Assembly (NCBI GenBank): GCA_963738025.1
Contig: CAVTWA010000006.1
Span: 62,001 to 126,000, forward strand
Length of the DNA: 64,000 bases
Source: 20CM-2-55-15 sp963738025
GTDB taxonomy: Bacteria; Acidobacteriota; Terriglobia; 20CM-2-55-15
Direction: 5' to 3'
Below the pieces are notes generated by a model. It was not told the origin of the DNA. It saw nothing but the letters and a program-made list of their open reading frames with translations, and did no database searches. A program made the translations under genes and the position numbers. Position 1 is the first letter of the stretch; each line of letters begins with the position of its first letter. Of the stretch, positions 8,825 through 17,986 are shown piece by piece.

Positions 8825-10018
8825 TCACTCCCCGAATGGCCGGCGCTTGTACTTCAGCGCTTCATCCTTCAGATCCGCGCCGCAATCCAGGTTCAGCACC
8901 GCGTCGTATTGCTGAACGGCCCGCGGGCGGTCTTTCTTGGTATCAAAAATCTTCCCCATCCACAGGTATGCTGAGGCCTTCTCGTCGGGCGTTGCATCGC
9001 GGCCGCCGACGACGCGCGAGAAATACTCAACAGCGGTGTCAAACTGGTACCGCTCGACGTTGCTCGTAGCAAGAGAGAAATAGACTTTTTCGACGCGGAC
9101 GCGTTCATAGCCGTCTTTTTTGGCCTGGATCTTGTTGAGCACCTGCTCGTATGTCTGTACAGCATCATCCCACCGTTTCATTTTTCCGTAGGTCGATGCC
9201 TTTGCCATCTCAAACAAAAAGTTTCGTGGATATTTCGCGTGCAGATCGCTCATGATGCGGAGCGCATCGTCGTATCTTTTTTCCCTGGAGTAAATGACGG
9301 AGAGCACCATCTTCGCATCCGTGGACGCGTTCTTACCTTTGGCCGCAGCAATCTCGAGCTGTTGAATCCCGGATTCCTTGCCATCGCCACGAATTCCGAA
9401 CACGGCGACGAGGCCGCGGAAGAATGTGGGTAGAACCCCGACCACATAGTCATAGGTCCCGACGGAGACCCGCGCATCGTCGAAATTGGAGTCGAGCTTC
9501 AGCACCTGCTGATGCAGACTCTTCGCCGATTTAGCGTCGCTGATGGCCGACGTGTAAGAACGTTTGACCGTACTTTCAAAGCTCGCCAGCGTCGCTGCTG
9601 AAATTCCTTTGGCGTAGAGGGCGTGTACGTCGTTGGGATTCTTCTTTAAAAGAGCGTCGGCTTTCGCAACTGCGATATTGATCGTGTCGCGAAGACGCTT
9701 TTCGTCTTCCGGGTTCAGCTTCTCGTGAGATTCTTTCGTTCCGAATGTCGAGCGGCCGGAGAAACTCTCCAGATTCAGCTTCTGCTGATCGAAAGTGATC
9801 TTCAGCCAGATTGAAGATGCTACTGCGTTCCAGTAATCCGGATTATCCGGATACTCACGAGTCAGGGCTTCGTAGCCGCGTTGGGCGGTGTTAAAGTCGA
9901 GGTTGTACATCGCGTCCGACGACTGAGCGTACAGCTGTTTGGGGTCGACGGCGGCAGCGCCTGCAACAAGGCTGCAAGCTAAAACGACTGCTACAACAAG
10001 TACTGAGCCGCGAAACAT
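8825..10018 (-). CDS. Exported TPR-repeat protein
   Basis: 397 residues from the ATG at 10018: a signal peptide (MFRGSVLVVAVVLACSLVAG, then a possible AAA cleavage site) followed by TPR-like helix pairs. Examples are ALTREYPDNPDYWNAVASS, DALLKKNPNDVHALYAKGIS, DLHAKYPRNFLFEMAKASTY and AYLWMGKIFDTKKDRP. The role is probably protein-protein scaffolding in the envelope. The longer in-frame start at 10087 was rejected because it would put residues before the signal peptide. Its start codon shares two bases with the start of the divergent rhomboid gene. Confidence 0.75.
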   Translation of the reverse strand: MFRGSVLVVAVVLACSLVAGAAAVDPKQLYAQSSDAMYNLDFNTAQRGYEALTREYPDNPDYWNAVASSIWLKITFDQQKLNLESFSGRSTFGTKESHEKLNPEDEKRLRDTINIAVAKADALLKKNPNDVHALYAKGISAATLASFESTVKRSYTSAISDAKSAKSLHQQVLKLDSNFDDARVSVGTYDYVVGVLPTFFRGLVAVFGIRGDGKESGIQQLEIAAAKGKNASTDAKMVLSVIYSREKRYDDALRIMSDLHAKYPRNFLFEMAKASTYGKMKRWDDAVQTYEQVLNKIQAKKDGYERVRVEKVYFSLATSNVERYQFDTAVEYFSRVVGGRDATPDEKASAYLWMGKIFDTKKDRPRAVQQYDAVLNLDCGADLKDEALKYKRRPFGE

Positions 10019-10718
10019 GATTCCATTTAGAGATAACATCCCGTCGCGCTCATTTCCAGTCATTAACATTGCAATCATTCTGATCAACGTTGCCGTTTTC
10101 TTCTACGAACTGTCGCTCGGGCCGTATCTGGAGCCATTCATCACACAATACGGCGTTGTACCGACAACCATATTCGCCTGGCCGCAATTGCATCTGCCGC
10201 TCAGCGCTGTCGCTGTGCCGTTTCTGACTTCCATGTTCCTGCACGGCGGCTGGCTGCATCTGATTGGAAACATGTGGTACCTATGGATCTTCGGCGACAA
10301 CATCGAGGACCGGCTGGGCCATTTCAGCTATCTGATATTCTACCTGCTCTGCGGATTTGGAGCGGGGATTGTCCATACGATATTGAACTACGGCGTGTCG
10401 GCTCCGAGCATCGGGGCCAGTGGAGCAATTGCCGGCGTCCTCGGCGCTTACCTGGTTTCCTACCCTTTTGCGCGCGTCTTGACGCTGGTGCCCATTTTTA
10501 TCTTTCTTCAGATCATTGAAATTCCCGCCATCATCGTGCTCGGCTTCTGGTTTGTCATGCAATTTCTGTACGGCGCCAGCACCCTGGCGTCCGCGACGCA
10601 AAATTCCGGAGGCGTGGCATGGTGGGCCCACGTCGGCGGCTTTGTCGTCGGCATGATTCTGGTCGGCCTGTTTCCCCGGAAAGATCGTCTGCAATATGAC
10701 TACACCTGGCAATCTTAA
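10017..10718 (+). CDS. Rhomboid-family intramembrane serine protease
   Basis: Six-helix membrane protease of 233 residues from MIPFRDNIPSRS, the normal start of this subfamily. HGGWLHLIGNMWYLWIFGDN gives helix 2 with the conserved His and Asn. GASGAIAGVLGAY holds the nucleophile Ser. WWAHVGGFVVGM holds the catalytic His. It cleaves single-pass membrane proteins within the bilayer. The longer upstream start at 9939 was rejected as it lies over the signal peptide of the divergent gene. The end overlaps the guanine deaminase start by 23 bp, suggesting translational coupling. Confidence 0.92.
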   Translation: MIPFRDNIPSRSFPVINIAIILINVAVFFYELSLGPYLEPFITQYGVVPTTIFAWPQLHLPLSAVAVPFLTSMFLHGGWLHLIGNMWYLWIFGDNIEDRLGHFSYLIFYLLCGFGAGIVHTILNYGVSAPSIGASGAIAGVLGAYLVSYPFARVLTLVPIFIFLQIIEIPAIIVLGFWFVMQFLYGASTLASATQNSGGVAWWAHVGGFVVGMILVGLFPRKDRLQYDYTWQS

Positions 10719-11922
10719 TCAGATCTTCAAAGGCATCATCAAAAATCCCGTCACCGCCGACCGCGTCGACGTTTATGATCCGGGTTATCTCGTCATCGCC
10801 GGATCGAGGATCGCAGAATTGACGCGGGAGGACCCGCGTGCCCGCAGACCTGCCTTCCGATTTACCGATCTCGGAAACAAGACGATCCTCCCTGGATTCA
10901 TCGACACCCATGTGCATCTGCCCCAATTCGCAATCATGGGGGTCGGCAGCGGCCAACTTCTGGAGTGGCTCGAAAACTACACGTTTCCTGAGGAAGCGCG
11001 TTTCGCCGACAGCGAATACGCCTGCAAAATCTCGCAGGCGTTTTTTGACAACCTCGTCGCAAACGGCACAACTACAGCGGTCATCTATTCCTCCGTCCAT
11101 GAGGAGGCGACTCGTATTGCGTTTACGGCGGCTAAGGCAAAAGGGATTCGGGCATTTATCGGGAAAGTCATGATGGACCGTAATTCGCCACCTGCCCTTC
11201 TCGAAGACTCAGCGGAGTCGATCGCCGCCAGTCTACGGCTGTTCGACGCATGGGACGGCGCTGAAGACGGCCGATTACGATATGTTTTTACGCCGCGTTT
11301 CGCGGGCTCCTCCTCGATGGAATTGATGAAACTGGCAGGTGAACTGGCCCTCGACCGCCGCGCCTTCGTGCAATCCCATTTGAGCGAAAACCTGGACGAA
11401 GTCAAATGGGTTCGAAGCCTTTTCCCGGAGCATCCGTCTTATGCGGCTGTGTACGATGCAGCAGGGCTGTTGGGCGAGCGAACGATCATGGGACATTGCA
11501 TTCACCTCTCCCCGGATGAAATTGCACTGCTGTCGCGCACCAGGACAAATGTCGCTTTTTGTCCCTATTCGAACCGGAATCTTCATAGCGGTACGATGCC
11601 CTATGGAAAACTGCGCGATGCCGGTCTCAATATCTCGCTGGCAACCGATGTCGCGGGCGGCCCGTCCCTTTCCATGCTCGACCAGATGGAACAAGCAGTG
11701 GAAGCCGCAAAGATCCCTTCTTCCGAGGCGCTTTATCTCGCAACATTGGCGGGCGCGAAAGCGCTTGGCCTTGACGATCGGGTTGGGAACTTCGAGCCCG
11801 GAAAGGATGCCGACTTTGTGATTATTGAGGAACGGACGCTGCGGGAAGTTTACGTTCGAGGCAAGGTCGTGTATTTTAAGGCAACCACTTATGAAAACAG
11901 GTCCGTATCGCTTCGTTCTTAA
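10696..11922 (+). CDS. guaD: Guanine deaminase (amidohydrolase superfamily)
   Basis: Zn-dependent hydrolysis of guanine to xanthine and ammonia in purine salvage. The 408 residues carry the family's first metal motif PGFIDTHVHLPQ, the SHLSEN and GHCIHLSPDE metal/substrate segments, and a late SLATDVAGGPSLSM with the catalytic Asp. The QLLEWLENYTFPEE segment is typical of guanine deaminases rather than of chlorohydrolases. It overlaps rhomboid upstream, and its 3' end overlaps the next gene by 32 bp, so the three plus-strand genes look like one transcript. Confidence 0.88.
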   Translation: MTTPGNLNQIFKGIIKNPVTADRVDVYDPGYLVIAGSRIAELTREDPRARRPAFRFTDLGNKTILPGFIDTHVHLPQFAIMGVGSGQLLEWLENYTFPEEARFADSEYACKISQAFFDNLVANGTTTAVIYSSVHEEATRIAFTAAKAKGIRAFIGKVMMDRNSPPALLEDSAESIAASLRLFDAWDGAEDGRLRYVFTPRFAGSSSMELMKLAGELALDRRAFVQSHLSENLDEVKWVRSLFPEHPSYAAVYDAAGLLGERTIMGHCIHLSPDEIALLSRTRTNVAFCPYSNRNLHSGTMPYGKLRDAGLNISLATDVAGGPSLSMLDQMEQAVEAAKIPSSEALYLATLAGAKALGLDDRVGNFEPGKDADFVIIEERTLREVYVRGKVVYFKATTYENRSVSLRS

Positions 11923-13813
11923 TGTGGCTCTTGTTGGCGCATTTCTATCTTTGTGTTCATCCCCTGCGGAGGCTGCCGACAAATGGACGAGCGTGCGCAC
12001 GAAGAATTTCACGCTCGCTGGAAACGCAAGCGAATCTGAAATCCGTCGAATCGGACGCACACTAGAGGAGTTTCGCTCCGCGATTGCGATGACTTTCCCG
12101 AAGATGGAGCAGTCGTCACCAGTCACCACCACCATTCTGGTATTCAAAAGCGACGAGTCTTTCAAACCATATAAGCCGCTCTATAAAGGCCAGCCGTCGA
12201 ATGCATTAGCTTTCTTTCAACCGGGTGAAGACGCCAACTACATCGCCGTGACTGCGGCGTTACCGTCGCCGAACGTTGTGCTCCATGAGTACGTACATTT
12301 CTTACTGAGGGAGAATACAGGCCCTCTGCCGTTATGGATCAGTGAAGGCCTTGCCGAGTGCTACAGCACCTTCGAACTGAACAGCAAAGGCAATGAATTT
12401 ACGATCGGCCGCGCGCCCGAGCAGCATATCGCCACACTCAACATGACACCGCAATTCATTCCTTTGAAGAAACTCGTGGCCGTGCAGGAGGGCTCACCCG
12501 AGTACAACGAAGAATCCAGGCAGGGCATGTTCTACGCCGAATCGTGGGCGACGGTTCACTACCTGCTGTTCGGCGCCGAGGGAAAACGGCGAAACCAATT
12601 CACGCAGTTGCTGGCGGCACTTGCAAAGGGCGATCCGTTTGAAGAGAGTTTCGCCGAGGCTTTCCAGACGGACTATGGAACGCTTGAAGACGAGGTCCGG
12701 GAGTACGTGCGGAAGCGTACGGCGTGGCCGATGATCAAGGTTGCGTCAAAAGATCCGATTCAGGTGGATACGCGCAGTGACACAGCCGCCGTCCTCTCGG
12801 AGGCAGAATCGGACTATTACCTCGGAGACTTGCTGCTTCACCTCGACCGCTTACCGGAAGCCGACGCTCATCTCACGTCCGCCCTCTCGAAATCAGCAAA
12901 CCTCGTGCCCGTGCAAGCATCTCTGGCACTTTTACGAGTCCGGCAAAAGAAATACGACGAGGCGCTCAGACTCCTGAAGAAGGCCTCCGACGCGGATTCC
13001 AAAAATCCGATGATCGCTTTCTACTACGGCTATGTCATGGAACGGGCCGAGGCAGAGGCGGGAGCCTCGCTGGCGAATGCACCCGCCGAGCGCGTCGAGA
13101 CGATGCGGAACAGCGCGAAAAAATCGATCGAGCTTGCACCACGGTTCGTCGAGGCGTATGCGCTCCTGGCACGCATCGATCTCAACTCCGGTGAACATCT
13201 CGACGAAGCCGAAGCCGCGCTCAAGAAGGCCATCTTCATCTCGCCCGGCCGGGAAGACTTTCAGATGCTGCTGGTCCAGGCATATCTTCGCGCCAACCGC
13301 ACAGCGGACGCGCGCAGCGTTCTCGAGCGGATCGCCAGGGACACGTCGAGCACGGATATGAGACGGCGAGCGACGGCGATGCTGGACCAGACCGAGCAGA
13401 CTTTCGCGCTGGCCGAAATCCCCCACAACATTGAGAAGGAGACGGCAAAGGAAGAAGTCAAACCGCTACCGTCAAGCGCACCGCCTACACCCACAAACCG
13501 AAAAGCACAAGAAACGGTTCTCGAAGCTTTGACTCCGGTCGCTCCAGATGTCAGCGGCGAAAAGTTAACAGGATTGCTGATTAACCTCGACTGCTCCGAC
13601 GGCCTGACGCTGCGCGTCCGAACCGACCGGAACACCATCGAACTTCATTCGTCAAACCCCGATAAAATCCAATTCCTCAGCTACACCGCAAATGTTGGCG
13701 ACAGCATTAAATGCGGTGCCCGAAATCCTGGCGCCCCGGTTAACGTCACCTATCGCCCTGTATCCAGCGGAACGGGCGAACCTCTGGTTATAGAGTTCCT
13801 GGAAAAAAAATAA
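11891..13813 (+). CDS. Secreted peptidase MA-like protein with TPR repeats
   Basis: 640 residues from the ATG at 11891, which is the start that gives a signal peptide (RFVLNVALVGAFLSLCSSPA). The first half is a gluzincin-like domain with VVLHEYVHFLLRE (HExxH) followed by WISEGLAECYSTF, which supplies the distal Glu, as in MA-clan metallopeptidases. The middle has several TPR-like repeats (YLGDLLLHLDRLPEADAHL and similar). The C-terminal about 100 residues form a small beta-rich domain. An active-site set is present, so proteolysis is plausible; substrate is unknown. The start lies inside guaD. Confidence 0.78.
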   Translation: MKTGPYRFVLNVALVGAFLSLCSSPAEAADKWTSVRTKNFTLAGNASESEIRRIGRTLEEFRSAIAMTFPKMEQSSPVTTTILVFKSDESFKPYKPLYKGQPSNALAFFQPGEDANYIAVTAALPSPNVVLHEYVHFLLRENTGPLPLWISEGLAECYSTFELNSKGNEFTIGRAPEQHIATLNMTPQFIPLKKLVAVQEGSPEYNEESRQGMFYAESWATVHYLLFGAEGKRRNQFTQLLAALAKGDPFEESFAEAFQTDYGTLEDEVREYVRKRTAWPMIKVASKDPIQVDTRSDTAAVLSEAESDYYLGDLLLHLDRLPEADAHLTSALSKSANLVPVQASLALLRVRQKKYDEALRLLKKASDADSKNPMIAFYYGYVMERAEAEAGASLANAPAERVETMRNSAKKSIELAPRFVEAYALLARIDLNSGEHLDEAEAALKKAIFISPGREDFQMLLVQAYLRANRTADARSVLERIARDTSSTDMRRRATAMLDQTEQTFALAEIPHNIEKETAKEEVKPLPSSAPPTPTNRKAQETVLEALTPVAPDVSGEKLTGLLINLDCSDGLTLRVRTDRNTIELHSSNPDKIQFLSYTANVGDSIKCGARNPGAPVNVTYRPVSSGTGEPLVIEFLEKK

Positions 13814-13821
13814 TTTTTGTT

Positions 13822-14160
13822 GCGGGCGCGGTCTGTGACCAGAGCTGCCAAATAGCGCGGTTACCGGGAGTAGATGCGCGCAGCGAGGGCCGGGGCGGCG
13901 CGGAGCGTGAGCCCAATAGGGCGAAACCTCAAAGCACTGTTCAAAGACGAACAGTACCGATTAATAAGGAGCGCTTCGCGAGCATCATAAGGTGGCTGCG
14001 CCATCTTTGAACAGACCACCCCGGCGCTTCGCGCCACCCCTCCTAACTTCGGAGGGGACTATGCAAAACCAGGTCTATTCGTAACAGCACAGTTCCAAAC
14101 CTCTAACAGATTGCGGCTCTCAGCCTTCGGGACCGATGTATTTTGGACACGAATGGTCAA
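13822..14160. repeat. Modular palindromic repeat, copy C (long form, diverged)
   Basis: The left end GCGGGCGCGGTCTGTGACC and a right GGACACGAATGGTC end match the family termini. The inner block has GGAGCGTGAGCCCAATAGGG, then a CTGTTCAAAG...CTTTGAACAG inverted pair around a short dyad. The flanking palindrome survives only on the right, as CCCCTCCTAACTTCGGAGGGG-like sequence. No gene was found in this spacer of about 410 bp. Confidence 0.7.
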
Positions 14161-14223
14161 ATTTCGTGCTGGCGACGGATGACGGCATTCTGACTGCTCA
14201 GTCCTACACGGAGGCATGCTGTC

Positions 14224-14751
14224 ATGCACGTCGTCAATATGGTCGTTCTCGCGGTAATGGCCGCCACTTCCCTTTTTCAAAGTTCAACACCGTACGAGTG
14301 GAATAAGAAGTCCACCCTTACCGCAGAGCAGCAGGTAGAATTCCCCGGAATTGTCTTGGAACCTGGGGTTTACGTCATCCGACTGAAGGATAGCGACGAA
14401 AAACGCAGCCGTGTGGAAGTGACCAACCGTGATGAAACGCAGGTCCTCGCTACTCTGGTTGCCGTTCCAGACCATCGAGTGCGTCCGGATGACAATTCAG
14501 AATTCATCTATCACGAGGTCAAAGGGGATGGCCCGCAACCGGTCCGATCGTGGTTTTTTACTGGCGATCTTGTAGGACTGGAATTTGTTTATTCTGAAGC
14601 GCGTGCGAAGGAAATTGCGAAGGCGACAAACGACCACGTCATGGCGTCTAACGATAAAGGCGGTGCAATTGTGGCGGTGACACCGAATGGCAAAGAGATT
14701 GTCATCGACGACGTTTCCGCAACACAAACTGCCAGGAAAAAACCACAATAA
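14224..14751 (+). CDS. Hypothetical secreted protein, sortase-linked
   Basis: A 175-residue protein with an N-terminal hydrophobic stretch (VVNMVVLAVMAATSLFQSS) that could be a signal peptide, then a beta-rich region (VEFPGIVLEPGVYVIRLKDS). A gene of this kind is often seen in Acidobacteria, but I assign no function. A GGAGG-type site precedes the ATG at 14224. It ends 2 bp before the sortase gene, so the two are an operon. It has no LPxTG-like C-terminal sorting signal or C-terminal membrane helix, which argues against it being a covalently anchored substrate. Confidence 0.65.
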   Translation: MHVVNMVVLAVMAATSLFQSSTPYEWNKKSTLTAEQQVEFPGIVLEPGVYVIRLKDSDEKRSRVEVTNRDETQVLATLVAVPDHRVRPDDNSEFIYHEVKGDGPQPVRSWFFTGDLVGLEFVYSEARAKEIAKATNDHVMASNDKGGAIVAVTPNGKEIVIDDVSATQTARKKPQ

Positions 14752-14753
14752 CC

Positions 14754-15299
14754 ATGATTTCTAAAGTCCTTCTATTTGTTGGAATTGCCTGCTTGGCTCT
14801 CTACGGATTCTTCGTTGTGCAAGCGCACTGGCAACAGGCGGAGTTAGAAAAAGAGCTATATCACCCGCACCCTGTGGCTGCCGCACCGTCTTCGTCTGCT
14901 CCGACGCCGGCGCCCCATCCAAGGCGCTTACAGGACGGAGATCTATTCGGACGGCTCGAGATTCCGCGTTTGAACATGTCGGTGATGGTCATGGAAGGCG
15001 ATGCCGATCGTATCCTGCGACTCGGTGCGGGGCACGTTCCGGGAACGCCTATGGCGATTGCCGGACATCGCGACACATTCTTCCGGCCGCTGAAAGATAT
15101 CCAGGTGTCCGATACCATCCTTTTTACAACGCCAGATGGAACCGAGAAATATCACGTCGTTTCGACGAAAATTGTCGAGCCAAACGACACCTCCGTGCTC
15201 GACGAAAGCAGCAACGAACTGACTCTGGTGACCTGCTATCCTTTTTACTATGTCGGTCCTGCCCCCAAACGATTCATCGTTCAAGCCGTAAAGAATTAG
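14754..15299 (+). CDS. Class D-type sortase (cysteine transpeptidase)
   Basis: 181 residues: an N-terminal membrane anchor (VLLFVGIACLALYGFFVVQA), a Pro-rich linker, then the sortase beta-barrel. FGRLEIPRLNMSVMVMEG opens the domain. AGHRDTFFRPL contains the catalytic His, TLVTCYPF the catalytic Cys, and PKRFIVQA the Arg. In Gram-positive bacteria these enzymes attach proteins to the wall or polymerise pili. In diderm Acidobacteriota the role is unclear. No protein with a recognisable sorting signal is encoded in this window. Confidence 0.88.
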   Translation: MISKVLLFVGIACLALYGFFVVQAHWQQAELEKELYHPHPVAAAPSSSAPTPAPHPRRLQDGDLFGRLEIPRLNMSVMVMEGDADRILRLGAGHVPGTPMAIAGHRDTFFRPLKDIQVSDTILFTTPDGTEKYHVVSTKIVEPNDTSVLDESSNELTLVTCYPFYYVGPAPKRFIVQAVKN

Positions 15300-15373
15300 C
15301 CACGCTGACCTAAAAACCTTATGTGCGTTTTCTGCGTTTGTAGCTAGAATGAATATTTGTCGTTTGACCGCTG

Positions 15374-15448
15374 GTCCCGTTCGTCTAGCCCGGTCTAGGA
15401 CACGGCCCTTTCAAGGCTGTAACACGGGTTCGAATCCCGTACGGGACG
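15374..15448 (+). tRNA. tRNA-Glu (anticodon TTC)
   Basis: The 7-bp acceptor stem GTCCCGT/ACGGGAC closes exactly. The anticodon arm CGGCC-CTTTCAA-GGCTG puts TTC at 15410-15412. The T arm ACGGG-TTCGAAT-CCCGT is standard. No CCA is encoded. A TAGAAT hexamer at 15345-15350 is well placed as a -10 box, but I see no good -35. The rsmA start codon lies only 6 nt after the discriminator base. Confidence 0.97.
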
Positions 15449-15454
15449 TTTTCC

Positions 15455-16210
15455 TTGAAAAAGCGCTTCGGCCAACATTTCCTGAGCGATCCCTCCATAC
15501 TGCGGCGGATCGTCCAATTGGCGCGCATCTCGCCTCATGAAACCGTTGTCGAAATCGGGCCGGGCCGCGGTTCATTAACGCGTCAACTCGCCGAGGGGGC
15601 CCTCCAGGTCATCGCGATCGAAATCGATCGTGACCTGGTGCCAGGGCTTCGCGAGGACATGCCCGGCAATGTCAAGATTGTTGAAGGCGACGCTCTCACC
15701 ATTGAATTCCCCCCGCAACCTTTTCATCTCGTTGGGAATCTGCCCTATAACATCGCCACTCCGTTGTTTAAACGCTTTATCGACAATCGTGCCGCCATCC
15801 TCGATGTCACGGTGATGGTCCAGAAGGAAGTTGCGGATCGGCTTGCGGCAAAACCGGGAACCGGCGAATACGGGCCGCTTTCGGTCCTGATGCAGTACTA
15901 CGCAACCGTGACTTACGGCTTTAAGGTGCCACCGGGTGCTTTTGCACCGCGGCCAAAGGTCGACTCGGCGGTGATACGCTTCGACTGGAAACCCAACGTG
16001 GCGGACGCCCGGCCGTTCACCGATTTCGTCCACCAGGCATTTGGCTCGCGCCGCAAGAAACTGGTCAATAACCTGCTTGGTATATTCGGCGCTCTGGGCC
16101 GCGAAGAAATCCTGGCGCGAATGAAACAGGCGGAGGTGAATATCGACGCGCGGCCGGAAGAGCTGTCCGTCGAGCAATTTTTACGTGTGTATAATCAGTT
16201 GTTAAAATGA
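15455..16210 (+). CDS. rsmA: 16S rRNA (adenine1518-N6/adenine1519-N6) dimethyltransferase
   Basis: Also called KsgA; dimethylates two adjacent adenosines in helix 45 of 16S rRNA late in 30S maturation. It begins KKRFGQHFLSDPSILRRIV, the family hallmark, from a TTG at 15455. VVEIGPGRGSLTRQL is the SAM-binding motif I, and VGNLPYNIATPLFKRF is the NLPY catalytic motif. The 251 residues are nearly full length. Placed 6 nt after tRNA-Glu and overlapping the RNase J start by 4 bp (ATGA), it is probably processed from a tRNA-mRNA transcript. Confidence 0.96.
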   Translation: MKKRFGQHFLSDPSILRRIVQLARISPHETVVEIGPGRGSLTRQLAEGALQVIAIEIDRDLVPGLREDMPGNVKIVEGDALTIEFPPQPFHLVGNLPYNIATPLFKRFIDNRAAILDVTVMVQKEVADRLAAKPGTGEYGPLSVLMQYYATVTYGFKVPPGAFAPRPKVDSAVIRFDWKPNVADARPFTDFVHQAFGSRRKKLVNNLLGIFGALGREEILARMKQAEVNIDARPEELSVEQFLRVYNQLLK

Positions 16211-17868
16211 GTGATACTCTCGAAGTCGTTCCTCTGGGCGGGCTCGGCGAATTCGGCATGCACATGATGGCATTCCGGTCGAACGGTTCCATCATCGTCG
16301 TTGATGCCGGCATCATGTTTCCAGACGAGGAACTCCTCGGCGTTGACATCATCGTTCCCGACATTACATATCTGCTGGAGAACAAGAGCGAAGTCAAAGC
16401 CATCTTTCTCACGCATGGTCATGAGGACCATATCGGCGCTCTCCCCTTCATCGTTCCTTACCTCAATGTTCCGATTTACGGTTCGGCGTTCACCATGGCT
16501 CTGGTCAAGAGCAAACTGGAACAGCACGGAATTATCGATGAAGCTCACCTCCACACGATCACTGCGAAGCAGAAAATTGAAGTCGGCAGTTTCAGCGTCG
16601 AGTTTTTTCACGTCACGCATTCGATTGTCGACGCCTACGCACTCGCGATTAAGACTCCCGCCGGCACAATCATCCACACCGGAGACTTCAAAATCGATCC
16701 AACACCGATCGATGGAAAGCTGTTCGACCTCCACACGCTGGCCGCCTACGGCGATCAGGGCGTTCTAGCGCTTTTCTCGGACAGCACGAATGCGGAACAT
16801 GCCGGATATACGGCTTCGGAACGATCGGTCAACGACCGCTTTGAATCGATCTTCAGAGGTTCGAAAGGAAGGATTGTTCTCTCCTGCTTCACTTCGTCGA
16901 TCCCGAGATTGCAGCTTGTCGTCGATCAGGCAAAACAGTACGGCCGCGTCGTGAGTTTCCTTGGAAGAAGAATGAACCAGAACACGGAAACGGCGGAAGA
17001 ACTGGGCTTCCTGAAGATCCCGCCGGGGCTGGTGATCCGCTCGAAAGACATTCGCAATTATCCGCGGGAAAAGGTTTGCGTGGTCGCCGGCGGATGCCAG
17101 GGTGAGCCGATGTCGGCCCTCTCCCGTCTCGCCCTCGATAATCACAAGGATTTCGCCATCGAACAGGGCGATACGGTCGTGCTGTCGGCGCGTCACATTC
17201 CGGGAAACGAACGCGCTATCGGCAGGATGATGGATCATTTCTATCGACGCCGGGCCGAAATCTATTACGCCGACGGCAGCCAACCGCCCGTGCATGTCAG
17301 CGGACACGCCAGCGAGGAAGAGCTGAAACTCGTTGTTACCTTGGTAAAACCGAAGTATTTCATTCCAATCCACGGTACACACCGCCAGTTGCACCGTCAC
17401 GCCCAGGTGGTCGAGAAGACTTCCGTCATTCAGGAAAAAGTAATTATTGCTGAAACGGGCGATATTCTGCGTTTCAGTTCCGCCGGAGCCGAAGTTGTAG
17501 GAAAGGCGCCGGTCGGCCGCGTTTTAATCGATGAGGGAAGTCTGGAAGAAGTCGAAGAAGTGGTCATCCGCGACCGGCGGCATATCTCCGAAGACGGCAT
17601 CATCCTGTCCATCATTGCCATCAACAAACAAACGGGAATGATGGAAATCCCGCCTGAGATTATCTTTCGTGGTGTCGCCTTCATTGAAGAAGAGCGCCTT
17701 CTGGCCGAAAGCAAACAGATGCTGGCCGATACCGTCGGCAACGCGACCGTCGAAGAGCGTGGCGACTGGACCGTCATCAAAGACAAAATCCGCAAAGACC
17801 TCAAGAAATTTTTCTATAAACAAACCGCAAAACGGCCGTTCATCCTGCCTGTAATCCTGGAAATTTAA
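16207..17868 (+). CDS. rnj: Ribonuclease J
   Basis: Metallo-beta-lactamase/beta-CASP ribonuclease with 5'-exo and endonuclease activity in mRNA decay and rRNA maturation. 553 residues, typical. It begins with LEVVPLGGLGEFGMHMM. The zinc motif LTHGHEDHIGALP is intact, HTGDFKIDPTP supplies further metal ligands, and the VHVSGHASEEELK and YFIPIHGTHRQL segments are the beta-CASP motifs. It is coupled to rsmA by an ATGA overlap; both act in ribosome/RNA maturation. Confidence 0.97.
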   Translation: MSDTLEVVPLGGLGEFGMHMMAFRSNGSIIVVDAGIMFPDEELLGVDIIVPDITYLLENKSEVKAIFLTHGHEDHIGALPFIVPYLNVPIYGSAFTMALVKSKLEQHGIIDEAHLHTITAKQKIEVGSFSVEFFHVTHSIVDAYALAIKTPAGTIIHTGDFKIDPTPIDGKLFDLHTLAAYGDQGVLALFSDSTNAEHAGYTASERSVNDRFESIFRGSKGRIVLSCFTSSIPRLQLVVDQAKQYGRVVSFLGRRMNQNTETAEELGFLKIPPGLVIRSKDIRNYPREKVCVVAGGCQGEPMSALSRLALDNHKDFAIEQGDTVVLSARHIPGNERAIGRMMDHFYRRRAEIYYADGSQPPVHVSGHASEEELKLVVTLVKPKYFIPIHGTHRQLHRHAQVVEKTSVIQEKVIIAETGDILRFSSAGAEVVGKAPVGRVLIDEGSLEEVEEVVIRDRRHISEDGIILSIIAINKQTGMMEIPPEIIFRGVAFIEEERLLAESKQMLADTVGNATVEERGDWTVIKDKIRKDLKKFFYKQTAKRPFILPVILEI

Positions 17869-17986
17869 ATAGCACACCAGCGCGGGGAAGAAACCACAAG
17901 AAGCCTGGCGCGGCTACGCCGCAACCGAAACGCGGAAGAAACCTGAAACTCGCAGCAGTAGTTGACACGCAAATTGAGGAAGCGAA

